A model generated the notes under the pieces. It saw only the letters and a list, made by a program, of their open reading frames with translations, did not search any database and had not been told where the DNA came from. The translations under genes and the position numbers were made by a program. A stretch of 64,000 bases of DNA, from the NCBI RefSeq assembly GCF_041027365.1, contig NZ_JBFTEH010000004.1:1-64000 (forward strand), read 5' to 3'. Shown here piece after piece: positions 1-7,934 of this stretch (the first letter of the stretch is position 1; each line of letters begins with the position of its first letter). Source of the stretch: VKMB-3413 sp041027365 (lineage in GTDB: Bacteria > Pseudomonadota > Alphaproteobacteria > Rhizobiales > Rhizobiaceae).

Positions 1-2
1 TC

Positions 3-194
3 GACGCGGTGCTGGTCGCGATCGACCTCGGGCCCAACCTCTCCGTCACCGGCTCGCTCGCGACCATCCTCTGGCTGACCGCGCTGCGGCGGGAGGGAAT
101 CCAGTTCGGCGCGCTGCGCTTCCTGAAGCTCGGCGTTGTCGTCGCGGTGCCGGCGGTCGCGCTGACGCTGGCGGTCGTGATGCTGCAGAGATGA
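3..194 (+). CDS. arsB: Arsenite efflux pump ArsB, C-terminal fragment
   Basis: This is the last 63 residues of a membrane protein whose start lies outside the window. The peptide has the ArsB signature DLGPNLSVTGSLATILWL followed by a last hydrophobic helix and a short basic end. ArsB family proteins are inner-membrane arsenite/antimonite antiporters, alone or with the ArsA ATPase. In this family the motif sits close to the C-terminus, so the stop at 194 looks natural. No other ars gene is visible downstream. The family call is fairly safe; substrate is inferred from the family. Confidence 0.8.
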   Translation, partial: DAVLVAIDLGPNLSVTGSLATILWLTALRREGIQFGALRFLKLGVVVAVPAVALTLAVVMLQR

Positions 195-380
195 GGCGAA
201 CATCTTCCGCTTCAACCTGATTTGCGGATGGGCTGGCGCTTTCCCGCCGAAAGGTGCGTTCGTCGAAGCATTCTCCGCCATCGGGAGAATCAGAGGAAGA
301 AGGCGAGAGTTCGGCTTTGCTCCTTCTCTCCGGCCCGCGAACCGCCGCGAGAATGGCCGCGAACCTCTCCACGTCGTCGG

Positions 381-497
381 TCTCGGGCCCCGTCCCGAGA
401 GGCCGGGGCCACGATCGCGGCGCTGGTGGCGGCGACTTTCTGTGGTGGAAGCGGAGAGTGCCCGACGATCCCTGGATGCTCGGGACGGGGCCCGAGA
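381..497. repeat. Inverted pair of a dispersed-type palindromic repeat
   Basis: TCTCGGGCCCCGTCCCGAG at 381-399 recurs as its exact reverse complement at 479-497. Each 19-base arm is itself a near palindrome (CTCGGG ... CCCGAG). The right copy sits in a context (CCTGGATG before it, GTGACG after it) that resembles the short palindromic repeats scattered between genes in alphaproteobacteria. As RNA, each copy could fold into a stable hairpin, and the two copies could also pair with each other. Confidence 0.7.
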
Positions 498-563
498 GTG
501 ACGAAGCGGAGGTGGCAAGCGCGCGTGATGGCAAGGCCGCTGCAGGCGTCGATGGCCCCTGTC

Positions 564-604
564 GGAAGCCGAAAGCCGAAAGCCGAAAGCCGAAGGCCGA
601 AAGC
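564..604. repeat. Short tandem heptad repeat (GAAAGCC unit)
   Basis: About five consecutive copies of a seven-base unit GAAAGCC/GGAAGCC are visible, with one base changed in the first and fourth copies. The tract lies between the palindromic repeats and the 3' end of the MBL gene on the other strand. Such a tract can vary in copy number by slippage. No reading frame is supported through it. Confidence 0.75.
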
Positions 605-639
605 TGTAAGCCGCAGCCGGCCAGCATGACGGCTCTGCG

Positions 640-1701
640 TCACCCCGCCGCCTGTGCGTCCTCCCGCACCAGCCGCACCGTCGCCGCCGCATCGATCGCC
701 GCCGGCAGTTCCACCACCATGCCCGGCCGCGCCGCCACGAACCGCTCCGGCGGATGCGACCAGCGCGACAGCGCCGCCTCCAGCCGCCGCAGCGGATCGT
801 CGATCGCCTCGTCGGTCAGCTGCCAGTAGCCCCAGTGGACGCCGACGGCGAGCGCCGCCTCCAGGAGCCGCGCTGCGCGCACCGCCTCGTCCGGCTCCTG
901 GTGCTGCGGCTTCATGATCGCGCGCGGCTCGTAGGCGCCGATCGGCAGGACGGCGAGCGCCGCCGGGCCAAACGCCTCGCGCGCCGCCGCAAAGTCCCGG
1001 CCGGCGTTGAAGCCGGTGTCGCCGGCATGGAAGACGAAGCCGGCCGGCGTCTGAAGCGCAAAGGACGCCCAGAGCGTCTTGCGCCGATCGAACACGCCGC
1101 GCGCGCTCCAGTGATGCGCCGGCCAGAGCGTCACCGACAGCTTCTCGCCGAGCTCTGCCCGCTCGTGCCAGTCATAGGCCTCGATGCGGGCCTTGCGCCG
1201 CCAGCCCCGCACGATCCGGTCGACGCCCAGCGGCACGACGAAGCGCGGCCGGTGGTCGTCGTGGAGCCGCGTCAGCGTCGCCCGGTCCATGTGGTCGTAA
1301 TGCGAATGGCTGACGAGCACGACGTCGATCGGCGGCAGCGCCGCGAAGGCGATCCCGGGCTCGGCATGCCGCATCGGCCCGAACCGCTGCGACGGGCTGC
1401 AGCGCGCGGAGAAGTGCGGGTCGACGAGGACGTTCACCCCCGCCGTCTGCAGGAGATTGCCGGAATGCCCGATATGGCTGAGCCGCAACCGCTCGCCCGT
1501 CACGCGCTCCGGCGGCGCGTCCGGCGGGAAGGGGCTCTCGAACCGCTCCGGCCAGGCCGCGGGATCGGCACTCCGCCGCCAGTCCCAGATCGCCTTGAGG
1601 CCGGCGGGCGGCAGGCCGGCCGGGTTGAAGAAGCGCCGGCCGTCGCAGTGGTCGGAGACGGGGTGGCGGGAGGAGGTGAGGTTGGGGAGGGGCAAGGGCA
1701 A
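640..1701 (-). CDS. MBL-fold metal-dependent hydrolase (RomA/NAPE-PLD-like)
   Basis: The 353-residue protein has the metallo-beta-lactamase metal site HSHYDHMD at about residues 132-139 and later histidines in LWPAHHWS and in HAGDTGF. The layout, with an N-terminal region containing RFFNP and a late PQHQEPDEA motif, fits the RomA / N-acyl-phosphatidylethanolamine phospholipase D-like branch. The true substrate in bacteria is not established, and a cytoplasmic location is inferred from the lack of a signal peptide. The start is weak: the frame opens with TTG at 1701 and no ATG occurs before the conserved region, so the first 10-20 residues are uncertain. It reads away from the defence operon. 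Confidence 0.8.
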   Translation of the reverse strand: MPLPLPNLTSSRHPVSDHCDGRRFFNPAGLPPAGLKAIWDWRRSADPAAWPERFESPFPPDAPPERVTGERLRLSHIGHSGNLLQTAGVNVLVDPHFSARCSPSQRFGPMRHAEPGIAFAALPPIDVVLVSHSHYDHMDRATLTRLHDDHRPRFVVPLGVDRIVRGWRRKARIEAYDWHERAELGEKLSVTLWPAHHWSARGVFDRRKTLWASFALQTPAGFVFHAGDTGFNAGRDFAAAREAFGPAALAVLPIGAYEPRAIMKPQHQEPDEAVRAARLLEAALAVGVHWGYWQLTDEAIDDPLRRLEAALSRWSHPPERFVAARPGMVVELPAAIDAAATVRLVREDAQAAG

Positions 1702-1957
1702 GGGGGCTAATGGGAAAGTATGCGGGTGAGCGGAAGCTAGGGGGGATTGGAGATAATTGCAGTTAGTGCACGGGGTCTACCCGCTCGGCGGCAGTCTGCT
1801 TCCGCTCGGTTGCGGATCGTTCGCGAACGGGCTTAGGTCATCGTTAGTCGCTCAACATCGCGGCCTGAGCGCGACGGCGGCTGCCAAACTGCAATCTGAT
1901 GGAGTATCCATAGTTCGAATACCATCCAGGGAGTGGCAAATCAGTTCGGTCCCAACC

Positions 1958-3826
1958 TTGTCCGCAGCTCAATTTGCGACGGCCTTTGCCCTACGACCAA
2001 ATCTGGTGGCATGGTTTCTCGGCGCCGGCGCGTCGGCGGCATCCGGCATTCCGACCGGTTATGCGATGATCCGCGATTTCAAGGCCCAAATCTTTTGCCG
2101 CGAGACAAATCTTTCTAAGCGGGAAATCGATACCGCTGATTCGATCTGGGTCGAGCGGATCGATGATTTCTTTCGTCGAACATCGCTGCTGCCACCGGAT
2201 GGAGATCCCACGGAATATGCAGCCGCCTTCGAAGCAGTCTATCCTCAACCTCGCCACCGTCGACAATATATTGCGGATGCGATCGCCAAGGGTACGCCAT
2301 GCTTCGGGCATAAGGTGCTCGCCAGCCTGATGGCAGCGGGCAAGGTCGACTGCATCTTCACGACCAATTTCGACCCGCTTGCGGAAGATGCGGCAATTAC
2401 CGCGAACGCAATCCTGCCGACCGCCGACCAGAGACGGCCCACCGTGGCGGCGATCGACTCCGCCGACCGCGCCATGCGTTGCCTCGATGAATCCGACTGG
2501 CCCCTAATTGCGAAACTCCATGGAGATTATCAGTCGATCGCAATCAAGAATACCGGATCGGAGTTGGAGCAGCAGGACGCCCGCATGCGGCACGTGCTGG
2601 TCGAGGCCGGCAAGAGATTTGGCATGCTGTTCGTCGGCTACAGCGGACGCGATACTTCGATTTTGGAAGCCTTGAACGACGTCCTGGCTTCACCCTCCCC
2701 GTTCCCCAACGGGCTCTATTGGGTCGCCTCATCAGCGGGCCGTCTGCTCCCAGCGGTCACAGAATTCCTGGATCGCGCGCAGGCGGCCGGGGTCGACGTT
2801 TCGGTTGTCGAATGCACGACGTTCGACGAGCTGGTCGCCGAAATCATCAAGACAACCGATCTGCCGCAGGCGCTCTACGATCGCGTGATGGAAGGGCGAC
2901 CTACGCCGCGCCTCGTACCTGTTCAAATTCCAAATGCCAAAGCCCGCGCATTCCCGGTGCTGCGCTATTCGGCAATTCTGCTTCAATCGATGCCGACCGC
3001 GACCAGGCGCATCAGGCTGAGCCAATCGACGACGTCGGCAGAGGTGCGCGAGATCTTCAAGGCGAAGGGATGTCGAGCGACAGCGGCCGCGTTGGGGCGG
3101 GAGCTGGCGGTGTTCGGGCGGGACCAGGAGATCCTGGACGCCTTGGCTCCGCTCGGCCCATCGCTCGCTGGAACGATCGACCTAGATCCGGTCGCCGATA
3201 GCTGGGCCATGGGCTTGCTCTACGACACGCTCGTGCGATCTCTCGCCCGACAGCGCCCGCTCATCCCGCGCTACAGGCGTTCGGGCCATTCGCTCGTCGT
3301 CGCCACACCGCGTGACGGCGATGATCCTGAGCGAACGCGGCGCCAGCAACAAACCCTATCCCGGCTGCGCGACGCGTACGGCACTAGTCTCTTTGGCGCA
3401 GTGCCCAGGCTTGGCTTCCCGTTTCAGGAGGGTGTCCACCTCAAGCTGGAACAGGTCGATGGCAAGTGGTGGTGCGGCTTCGAGCCCTACACGTTCGTCC
3501 AGCTGCCCCGACAAGACACTCGCCAAAGGGAGGGTGCGGAGGATCTGGTCGCCGAAGAAGCTCCGGCTGAAATGGGTATGCAAGCCGAGCGCCGAGGTGA
3601 TCCCGCCGCTGACTGGCGCCGCGAACGCTGGGCTCGCCGCTATAATAGGAATTGGGCCAGCATTATTGGCGCGTGGGCCCAGCTTCTGACCGAAACGGGA
3701 GGCACGACTCGAAACGCCTTCGGGCTCGAAGAGGGCACTGGCATCGATGCCGTGTTCAAGGTGTCACCTGTCACAGGGTATTCCCGCCCGTCGCATCACC
3801 ATGCCTACTTCGACAGGAGCAAATGA
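1958..3826 (+). CDS. SIR2-APAZ protein of a short Argonaute (SPARSA) system
   Basis: The N-terminal half is a SIR2 NADase domain. Counting from TTG 1958 it has the NAD-binding loop GAGAS..SGIPTG near residues 22-33, TTNFD at 135-139, LHGD with the catalytic-type His near 188, and GYSGRD near 227. The C-terminal half matches an APAZ region, with WWCGFEPYTFV and ERWARRYNRNWASIIGAW. In known SPARSA pairs this protein binds the short Argonaute and degrades NAD+ once the guide-loaded complex meets target DNA, aborting plasmid or phage invasion. The stop overlaps the Ago start. The start is doubtful: there is no in-frame ATG before the SIR2 core; alternatives are TTG 1757 (GGAG five bases upstream) and GTG 1766, which would add an unmatched extension of about 65 residues. 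Confidence 0.9.
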   Translation: MSAAQFATAFALRPNLVAWFLGAGASAASGIPTGYAMIRDFKAQIFCRETNLSKREIDTADSIWVERIDDFFRRTSLLPPDGDPTEYAAAFEAVYPQPRHRRQYIADAIAKGTPCFGHKVLASLMAAGKVDCIFTTNFDPLAEDAAITANAILPTADQRRPTVAAIDSADRAMRCLDESDWPLIAKLHGDYQSIAIKNTGSELEQQDARMRHVLVEAGKRFGMLFVGYSGRDTSILEALNDVLASPSPFPNGLYWVASSAGRLLPAVTEFLDRAQAAGVDVSVVECTTFDELVAEIIKTTDLPQALYDRVMEGRPTPRLVPVQIPNAKARAFPVLRYSAILLQSMPTATRRIRLSQSTTSAEVREIFKAKGCRATAAALGRELAVFGRDQEILDALAPLGPSLAGTIDLDPVADSWAMGLLYDTLVRSLARQRPLIPRYRRSGHSLVVATPRDGDDPERTRRQQQTLSRLRDAYGTSLFGAVPRLGFPFQEGVHLKLEQVDGKWWCGFEPYTFVQLPRQDTRQREGAEDLVAEEAPAEMGMQAERRGDPAADWRRERWARRYNRNWASIIGAWAQLLTETGGTTRNAFGLEEGTGIDAVFKVSPVTGYSRPSHHHAYFDRSK

Positions 3827-5274
3827 TGGCGAACCCAGCCCTCACCGAGCTGCCGCCATTCACGCTCTTGGATGAGCCGGACCTGTCGTTTTCGCCATCC
3901 GACGCCAACCAGGTTGATGTCCATCCACTGCGCGGCCTCCTGAATTTCGGGCCGTATTCGAGGGGATCGTTTAGCGGATACACTTCCCGCGTGCGCATCG
4001 CCACGGTTGGCCCGGAGAGCGCTTTCCATCGTCGCGGCGACCTGATGAAGCTGTTGCGGAGCGTGCATCGGCCTTCCGACCGATCAGAATATGTGCCGGA
4101 ATATCCCGGTTTCGAACGCCTGTTCCGCGTGCCGCTCGAGGCCGCGCCTGCGAGCGCGCACATCAAGTGGCCTGAACACCTCGACCAGCTGCCGGGAGAT
4201 GGCAACGCGCAGCATCGCCTCTACCTTGCCATGGATGCAGCGCTCCGCCGACTTGACGCCGTTCGCAACGAATTCGACGTTGTGCTGGTCCACTTTCCCG
4301 ACAACTGGGACACGGCGACACGCGGCAAATTCTTTGACGCACACGACGTGCTTAAGGCTCTAGGTGCCACGTATAATATTCCGACCCAAGTCCTGAACGA
4401 TCGCGTCTTCACTTTCAGCTACAAGGCCTCGCTCGCGTGGCGTCTTTCGACCGCACTGTATGTGAAGGCTGCGGGCACGCCGTGGAAGCTCGCGCCGCTG
4501 AAGGGCGTGCCGGCGGATACCGCCTACATCGGGCTGGCTTATGCCCTGCGCGGTGACCAGCAAGACGCGCATTATGTGACGTGCTGCTCGCAGGTCTTCG
4601 ACATGGACGGCGGCGGCATGCAGTTCGTTGCGTTCGAGGCACGAGACCCGGTGGCCGACGTGGCCGAAGCCCGCAGGAACCCCTTTCTCAGCCGCGACGA
4701 CATGCGCGCGGTCCTCGCCCGTAGCCTGGAACTCTATCAGGGGCGCAATGGCGGCAACCTACCAAAGCGCATGGTCATTCACAAAACGACCGCCTTCAAG
4801 GAGGCTGAAATCGAGGGCGCGTTCGACGCGCTTGCCGGCGTAGCGGAAATAGAGTGCGTGGAGGTGAGTTCGGCTTCGTGCTGGCGCGGCGTCTGGCTCA
4901 TCAAGTCGGGAGTAGAGAAGCCGCCGTCAAAGCCGTCGGGGTTTCCCGTGCCCCGCGGCACGATGGTGGTCCGCACGGGCAGTTCCGCCTTGGTATGGGT
5001 GGCGGGCAATGCTCCCGAGGTCTCGACCAAGGGCGATTACTATCAGGGCAAGAAGAGCATCCCCCGGCCGCTCCAACTGATCCGTCATGCTGGCAGCGGG
5101 CCGCTTGAACTCACAGCCCACGAGGCGTTGGCACTCACGAAAATGGATTGGAACAACGACGCGCTCTACGACCCTGTGCCGGTCAGCATTTGCTATTCGC
5201 AAAAACTGGCCCGCACGATAGCGAACGTCCCAGAGTTGCCGCGAAACGTCTATCCTTATCGCCTGTTCATGTGA
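3826..5274 (+). CDS. ago: Short prokaryotic Argonaute (MID-PIWI), catalytically inactive type
   Basis: The 482-residue protein is the size of a short pAgo, which has only MID and PIWI domains. The MID segment carries IPTQ near residues 185-188. The PIWI segment has AYIGLAYAL near 233-241, where slicing Argonautes carry an Asp, and ends with the typical WNNDALYDP...ICYSQKLARTIANVP...YPYRLFM. Loss of the catalytic acid fits a guide-directed sensor that does not cut. AGGAG at 3815-3819 lies six bases before ATG 3826; ATG 3823 overlaps the SIR2 stop (ATGA) and is the alternative. Translational coupling suggests 1:1 assembly with the SIR2-APAZ partner. Base composition is less GC-rich than the neighbouring ffh, suggesting transfer. 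Confidence 0.92.
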   Translation: MANPALTELPPFTLLDEPDLSFSPSDANQVDVHPLRGLLNFGPYSRGSFSGYTSRVRIATVGPESAFHRRGDLMKLLRSVHRPSDRSEYVPEYPGFERLFRVPLEAAPASAHIKWPEHLDQLPGDGNAQHRLYLAMDAALRRLDAVRNEFDVVLVHFPDNWDTATRGKFFDAHDVLKALGATYNIPTQVLNDRVFTFSYKASLAWRLSTALYVKAAGTPWKLAPLKGVPADTAYIGLAYALRGDQQDAHYVTCCSQVFDMDGGGMQFVAFEARDPVADVAEARRNPFLSRDDMRAVLARSLELYQGRNGGNLPKRMVIHKTTAFKEAEIEGAFDALAGVAEIECVEVSSASCWRGVWLIKSGVEKPPSKPSGFPVPRGTMVVRTGSSALVWVAGNAPEVSTKGDYYQGKKSIPRPLQLIRHAGSGPLELTAHEALALTKMDWNNDALYDPVPVSICYSQKLARTIANVPELPRNVYPYRLFM

Positions 5275-5672
5275 TCCCGTCGCGTCCCGCGCTTCTCCCA
5301 ATGACCGGGATCGATAACCGTCGAGCCCCTAGCTAGACATCCAATCCACTTTCCCGCGCTGGGCCTTGACATCCGCCCCCCATCCTGTTTCAACCCACCG
5401 CAAATCCGCGACATGTCGTCCGCGAGCCGCCGACCTGGCCCCTTGACCGTCTTCTGACGGGAGCCGCCCGGAGGTCCACATCCCCCAGCGAGTGTTCGCC
5501 CGGGGATGCGATGATGCTTTGTGCCGTTGGTTTGACGCGCATCGGGGTTTGCGGGACGGGCGTGTTCGCCCCACCTTGCGGGTGACGCCGGGAGGGCGGC
5601 TGTTTCTCCGGTTCGACCGGACGGACGGCCACAGCCTTTCCGGGTCTTCCCGGAAGGACGGAAGGAAATGTG
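5275..5672. other. Intergenic region upstream of ffh
   Basis: No gene is supported in this stretch of about 400 bases. CTTGAC at 5365-5370 and again at 5442-5447 resembles alphaproteobacterial -35 elements and could serve ffh, but no convincing -10 element follows at 17 bases. A GGAAGGACGGAAGGAA purine run just before the ffh start provides the ribosome binding site. I looked for the 4.5S SRP RNA here and did not find its conserved core. Confidence 0.5.
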
Positions 5673-7241
5673 ATGTTCGATTCGCTCCAGGACCGGCTCG
5701 GGTCCATCCTGAACGGCCTCACCGGCCGCGGCGCGCTCTCCGAGAAGGATGTCTCGGCGGCGCTGCGCGAGGTGCGCCGCGCGCTCCTGGAAGCCGACGT
5801 CTCGCTCGAAGTCGTGCGCGGCTTCACCGACCGGGTGCGCGAGAAGGCGGTCGGCGCCGAGATCCTGAAGTCGATCAAGCCCGGCCAGATGGTCGTCAAG
5901 ATCGTCCATGACGAGCTGGTCGCGACGCTCGGCGAGACGCAGGTCCCGATCGACCTCAACGCGCCGGCTCCGGTCGTCGTGATGATGGTGGGTCTGCAAG
6001 GGTCGGGCAAGACCACCACGACGGGCAAGATCGCCAAGCGGCTGACCGAGAAGCAGCGCAAGAAGGTGCTGATGGCCTCGCTCGACACGCGGCGCCCGGC
6101 CGCGCAGGAGCAGCTGAAGGTCCTCGGCGAGCAGACCGGGGTCGCGACGCTCCCGATCATTCCGGGGCAGGGGCCGGTCGACATCGCGTCGCGCGCCAGC
6201 CAGGCCGGCAAGCTCGGCGGCTACGACGTCGTCATCCTCGACACCGCCGGCCGCACCCATATCGACGAGCCGCTGATGGTCGAGATGGCGGAGATCAAGG
6301 CGCGCGCCAAGCCGCACGAGATCCTGCTCGTCGCCGACTCCCTGACCGGCCAGGACGCGGTGAACCTCGCGCGCTCCTTCGACGAGCGAGTCGGCATCAC
6401 CGGCATCGTGCTGACGCGCGTCGATGGCGACGGGCGCGGCGGCGCGGCGCTGTCGATGCGCGCGGTCACCGGCAAGCCGATCAAGCTGATCGGCGTCGGC
6501 GAGAAGATGGATGCGCTGGAGGACTTCCACCCCGCGCGCATCGCCGACCGCATCCTCGGCATGGGCGACATCGTCTCGCTGGTGGAGCGGGCGGCCGAGA
6601 ACATCGACGCGGAAAAGGCCGCGGCGATGGCGAAGAAGATGCAGTCGGGGAAGTTCGACCTGAACGACCTCGCCGACCAGATCCGCCAGATGCAGAAGAT
6701 GGGCGGCATGGGCGGCCTGATGGGCATGATGCCCGGCATGGGCAAGATGAAGGACCAGATGTCCGCCGCCGGCCTCGACGATAGGATGCTGAAGCGGCAG
6801 CTCGCGATCATCTCCTCGATGACGGCGCAGGAGCGCGCCAATCCGGACCTTCTGAAGCATTCCCGCAAGAAGCGCATCGCCGCCGGCTCCGGCACCAGCG
6901 CCGCCGACATCAACAAGCTTTTGAAGATGCACCGCCAGATGGCCGACATGATGAAGGCCATGGGCAAGGGCGGCAAGGGCGGCATGATGCAGAAGATGAT
7001 GGGCGGCCTCGCCGGCAAGATGGGCCTCGGGGGTCTCGCGGGCGGCATGCCCGACCTCTCCAAGATGGACCCCAAGGAGCTGGAGCAGCTCGCCAAGGCC
7101 GCGCAGGCCGGCGGCATGCCCGGCATGCCGAAGGGCCTGCCCCCGGGCCTTGGCGGTCCGGGCGGCCTGCCGGGCCTGCCGGGCCTGCCCGGCTCCGGCG
7201 GCATTCCCGGATTTCCCGGCATGCCGGGGAAGAAGAAATAG
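5673..7241 (+). CDS. ffh: Signal recognition particle protein Ffh
   Basis: The 522-residue GTPase of the signal recognition particle binds SRP RNA and hydrophobic signal sequences and delivers ribosomes to FtsY. Visible features are the N domain, the P-loop GLQGSGKTTTTGKIAKRL, DTRRPAAQEQL, DTAGRTHID, TRVDGDGRGGAALS and a methionine-rich M domain. The protein ends with a Gly/Pro/Met-rich tail of about 40 residues (PGLPGLPG...GIPGFPGMPGKKK) that is longer than in E. coli Ffh. ATG 5673 gives the family N-terminus MFDSLQDRL; GTG 5670 directly before it is an alternative. rpsP follows after about 95 bases, the usual alphaproteobacterial order. Confidence 0.96.
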   Translation: MFDSLQDRLGSILNGLTGRGALSEKDVSAALREVRRALLEADVSLEVVRGFTDRVREKAVGAEILKSIKPGQMVVKIVHDELVATLGETQVPIDLNAPAPVVVMMVGLQGSGKTTTTGKIAKRLTEKQRKKVLMASLDTRRPAAQEQLKVLGEQTGVATLPIIPGQGPVDIASRASQAGKLGGYDVVILDTAGRTHIDEPLMVEMAEIKARAKPHEILLVADSLTGQDAVNLARSFDERVGITGIVLTRVDGDGRGGAALSMRAVTGKPIKLIGVGEKMDALEDFHPARIADRILGMGDIVSLVERAAENIDAEKAAAMAKKMQSGKFDLNDLADQIRQMQKMGGMGGLMGMMPGMGKMKDQMSAAGLDDRMLKRQLAIISSMTAQERANPDLLKHSRKKRIAAGSGTSAADINKLLKMHRQMADMMKAMGKGGKGGMMQKMMGGLAGKMGLGGLAGGMPDLSKMDPKELEQLAKAAQAGGMPGMPKGLPPGLGGPGGLPGLPGLPGSGGIPGFPGMPGKKK

Positions 7242-7337
7242 CGGGGCCGCAAGGCGCCGTCCGAACGACCAAACATCCAGCGACAGGGATGCCGGCGACA
7301 GAAGGCCGGCACCGACAAGCCAAGAAGGAAGAGAACC

Positions 7338-7742
7338 ATGCCCCTGAAGATGCGCCTGGCCCGTGCCGGCTCGAAGAAGCGCCCCTACTACCATATCGTC
7401 GTCGCCGACGCCCGTTCGCCCCGCGACGGCCGCTTCATCGAGCAGCTTGGCTCGTGGAACCCGATGCTGCCGAAGGACGCCGAGCGCGTCACGCTGAAGG
7501 AAGACCGCATCAAGCACTGGCTCGGCGAGGGCGCCCAGCCGACCGATCGCGTGCTGCGCTTCCTCGACAAGGCCGGCATCGCCAACCGTCCCGAGCGCAA
7601 GAACCCGACCAAGGGCCAGCCGGGCAAGAAGGCGCAGGAGCGCGAGGCCGAGCGCAAGCAGCGCGAGGAGGACGCCGCGGCGGCCGCCGCCGAGGCTGCT
7701 GCCAGCGCGTCGGAGGCTCCGGCCGAGGAAGCCGGCGCGTAA
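7338..7742 (+). CDS. rpsP: 30S ribosomal protein S16
   Basis: The 134-residue protein opens with MPLKMRLARAGSKKRPYYHIVVADARSPRDGRFIEQLG, the conserved S16 core. It continues past the usual 80-90 residues into a charged, Ala/Glu-rich tail, as is common in alphaproteobacteria. It is a small-subunit assembly protein. A purine-rich stretch GGAAGAGAA precedes the ATG. A strong hairpin follows the stop, so the transcript probably ends here and does not continue into rimM. Confidence 0.97.
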   Translation: MPLKMRLARAGSKKRPYYHIVVADARSPRDGRFIEQLGSWNPMLPKDAERVTLKEDRIKHWLGEGAQPTDRVLRFLDKAGIANRPERKNPTKGQPGKKAQEREAERKQREEDAAAAAAEAAASASEAPAEEAGA

Positions 7743-7772
7743 GGCGCGGCTGTCCCACATGTTTCGCATCGG

Positions 7773-7802
7773 CGGCGCCCTTCGGGGCGCCGTTTGCGTT
7801 TC
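7773..7802 (+). terminator. Rho-independent terminator after rpsP
   Basis: CGGCGCCC (7773-7780), a TTCG loop and GGGCGCCG (7785-7792) form a perfect 8-bp GC stem, followed by TTTGCGTTTC. This ends the ffh-rpsP unit. Confidence 0.85.
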
Positions 7803-7934
7803 AACGGGTTGCACCCGTTTCCTCGGTCCGACGGCGCGCCGCGGGCGCAAGCTGTCGAAGTCCTGTCGTCGAACTGTCATCGGAGACCGGTAGCGGAGCC
7901 TCGTTTCCAGTTTCCAACGGGAGAGTACGACGCG

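Larger units (their letters stand above)
195..639. other. Non-coding stretch with repeats between arsB and an MBL hydrolase
   Basis: I see no gene here. Overlapping open frames on both strands give low-complexity Arg/Pro/Ser-rich peptides without recognisable motifs. What the stretch does hold is two inverted copies of a palindromic repeat and a heptad tandem repeat, listed separately. The downstream MBL gene reads towards this region and ends at its edge. Confidence 0.6.

Noticed and set aside
564..604. Heptad tandem repeats considered as a CRISPR array
   Set aside because: The unit is seven bases with no spacers, and no cas genes are present.
1818..1829. 12-base palindrome CGTTCGCGAACG before the SIR2 gene as an operator
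   Set aside because: Short CG-rich palindromes of this length are common in such DNA, and it may lie inside the coding frame if TTG 1757 is the start.
5590..5672. Possible 4.5S SRP RNA next to ffh, suggested by GGTCTTCCCGGAAGGACGGAAGG
   Set aside because: The conserved SRP core (GGTCAGG...GGAAGCAGC) and its hairpin are not present; the GGAAGG run is better read as the ffh ribosome binding site.
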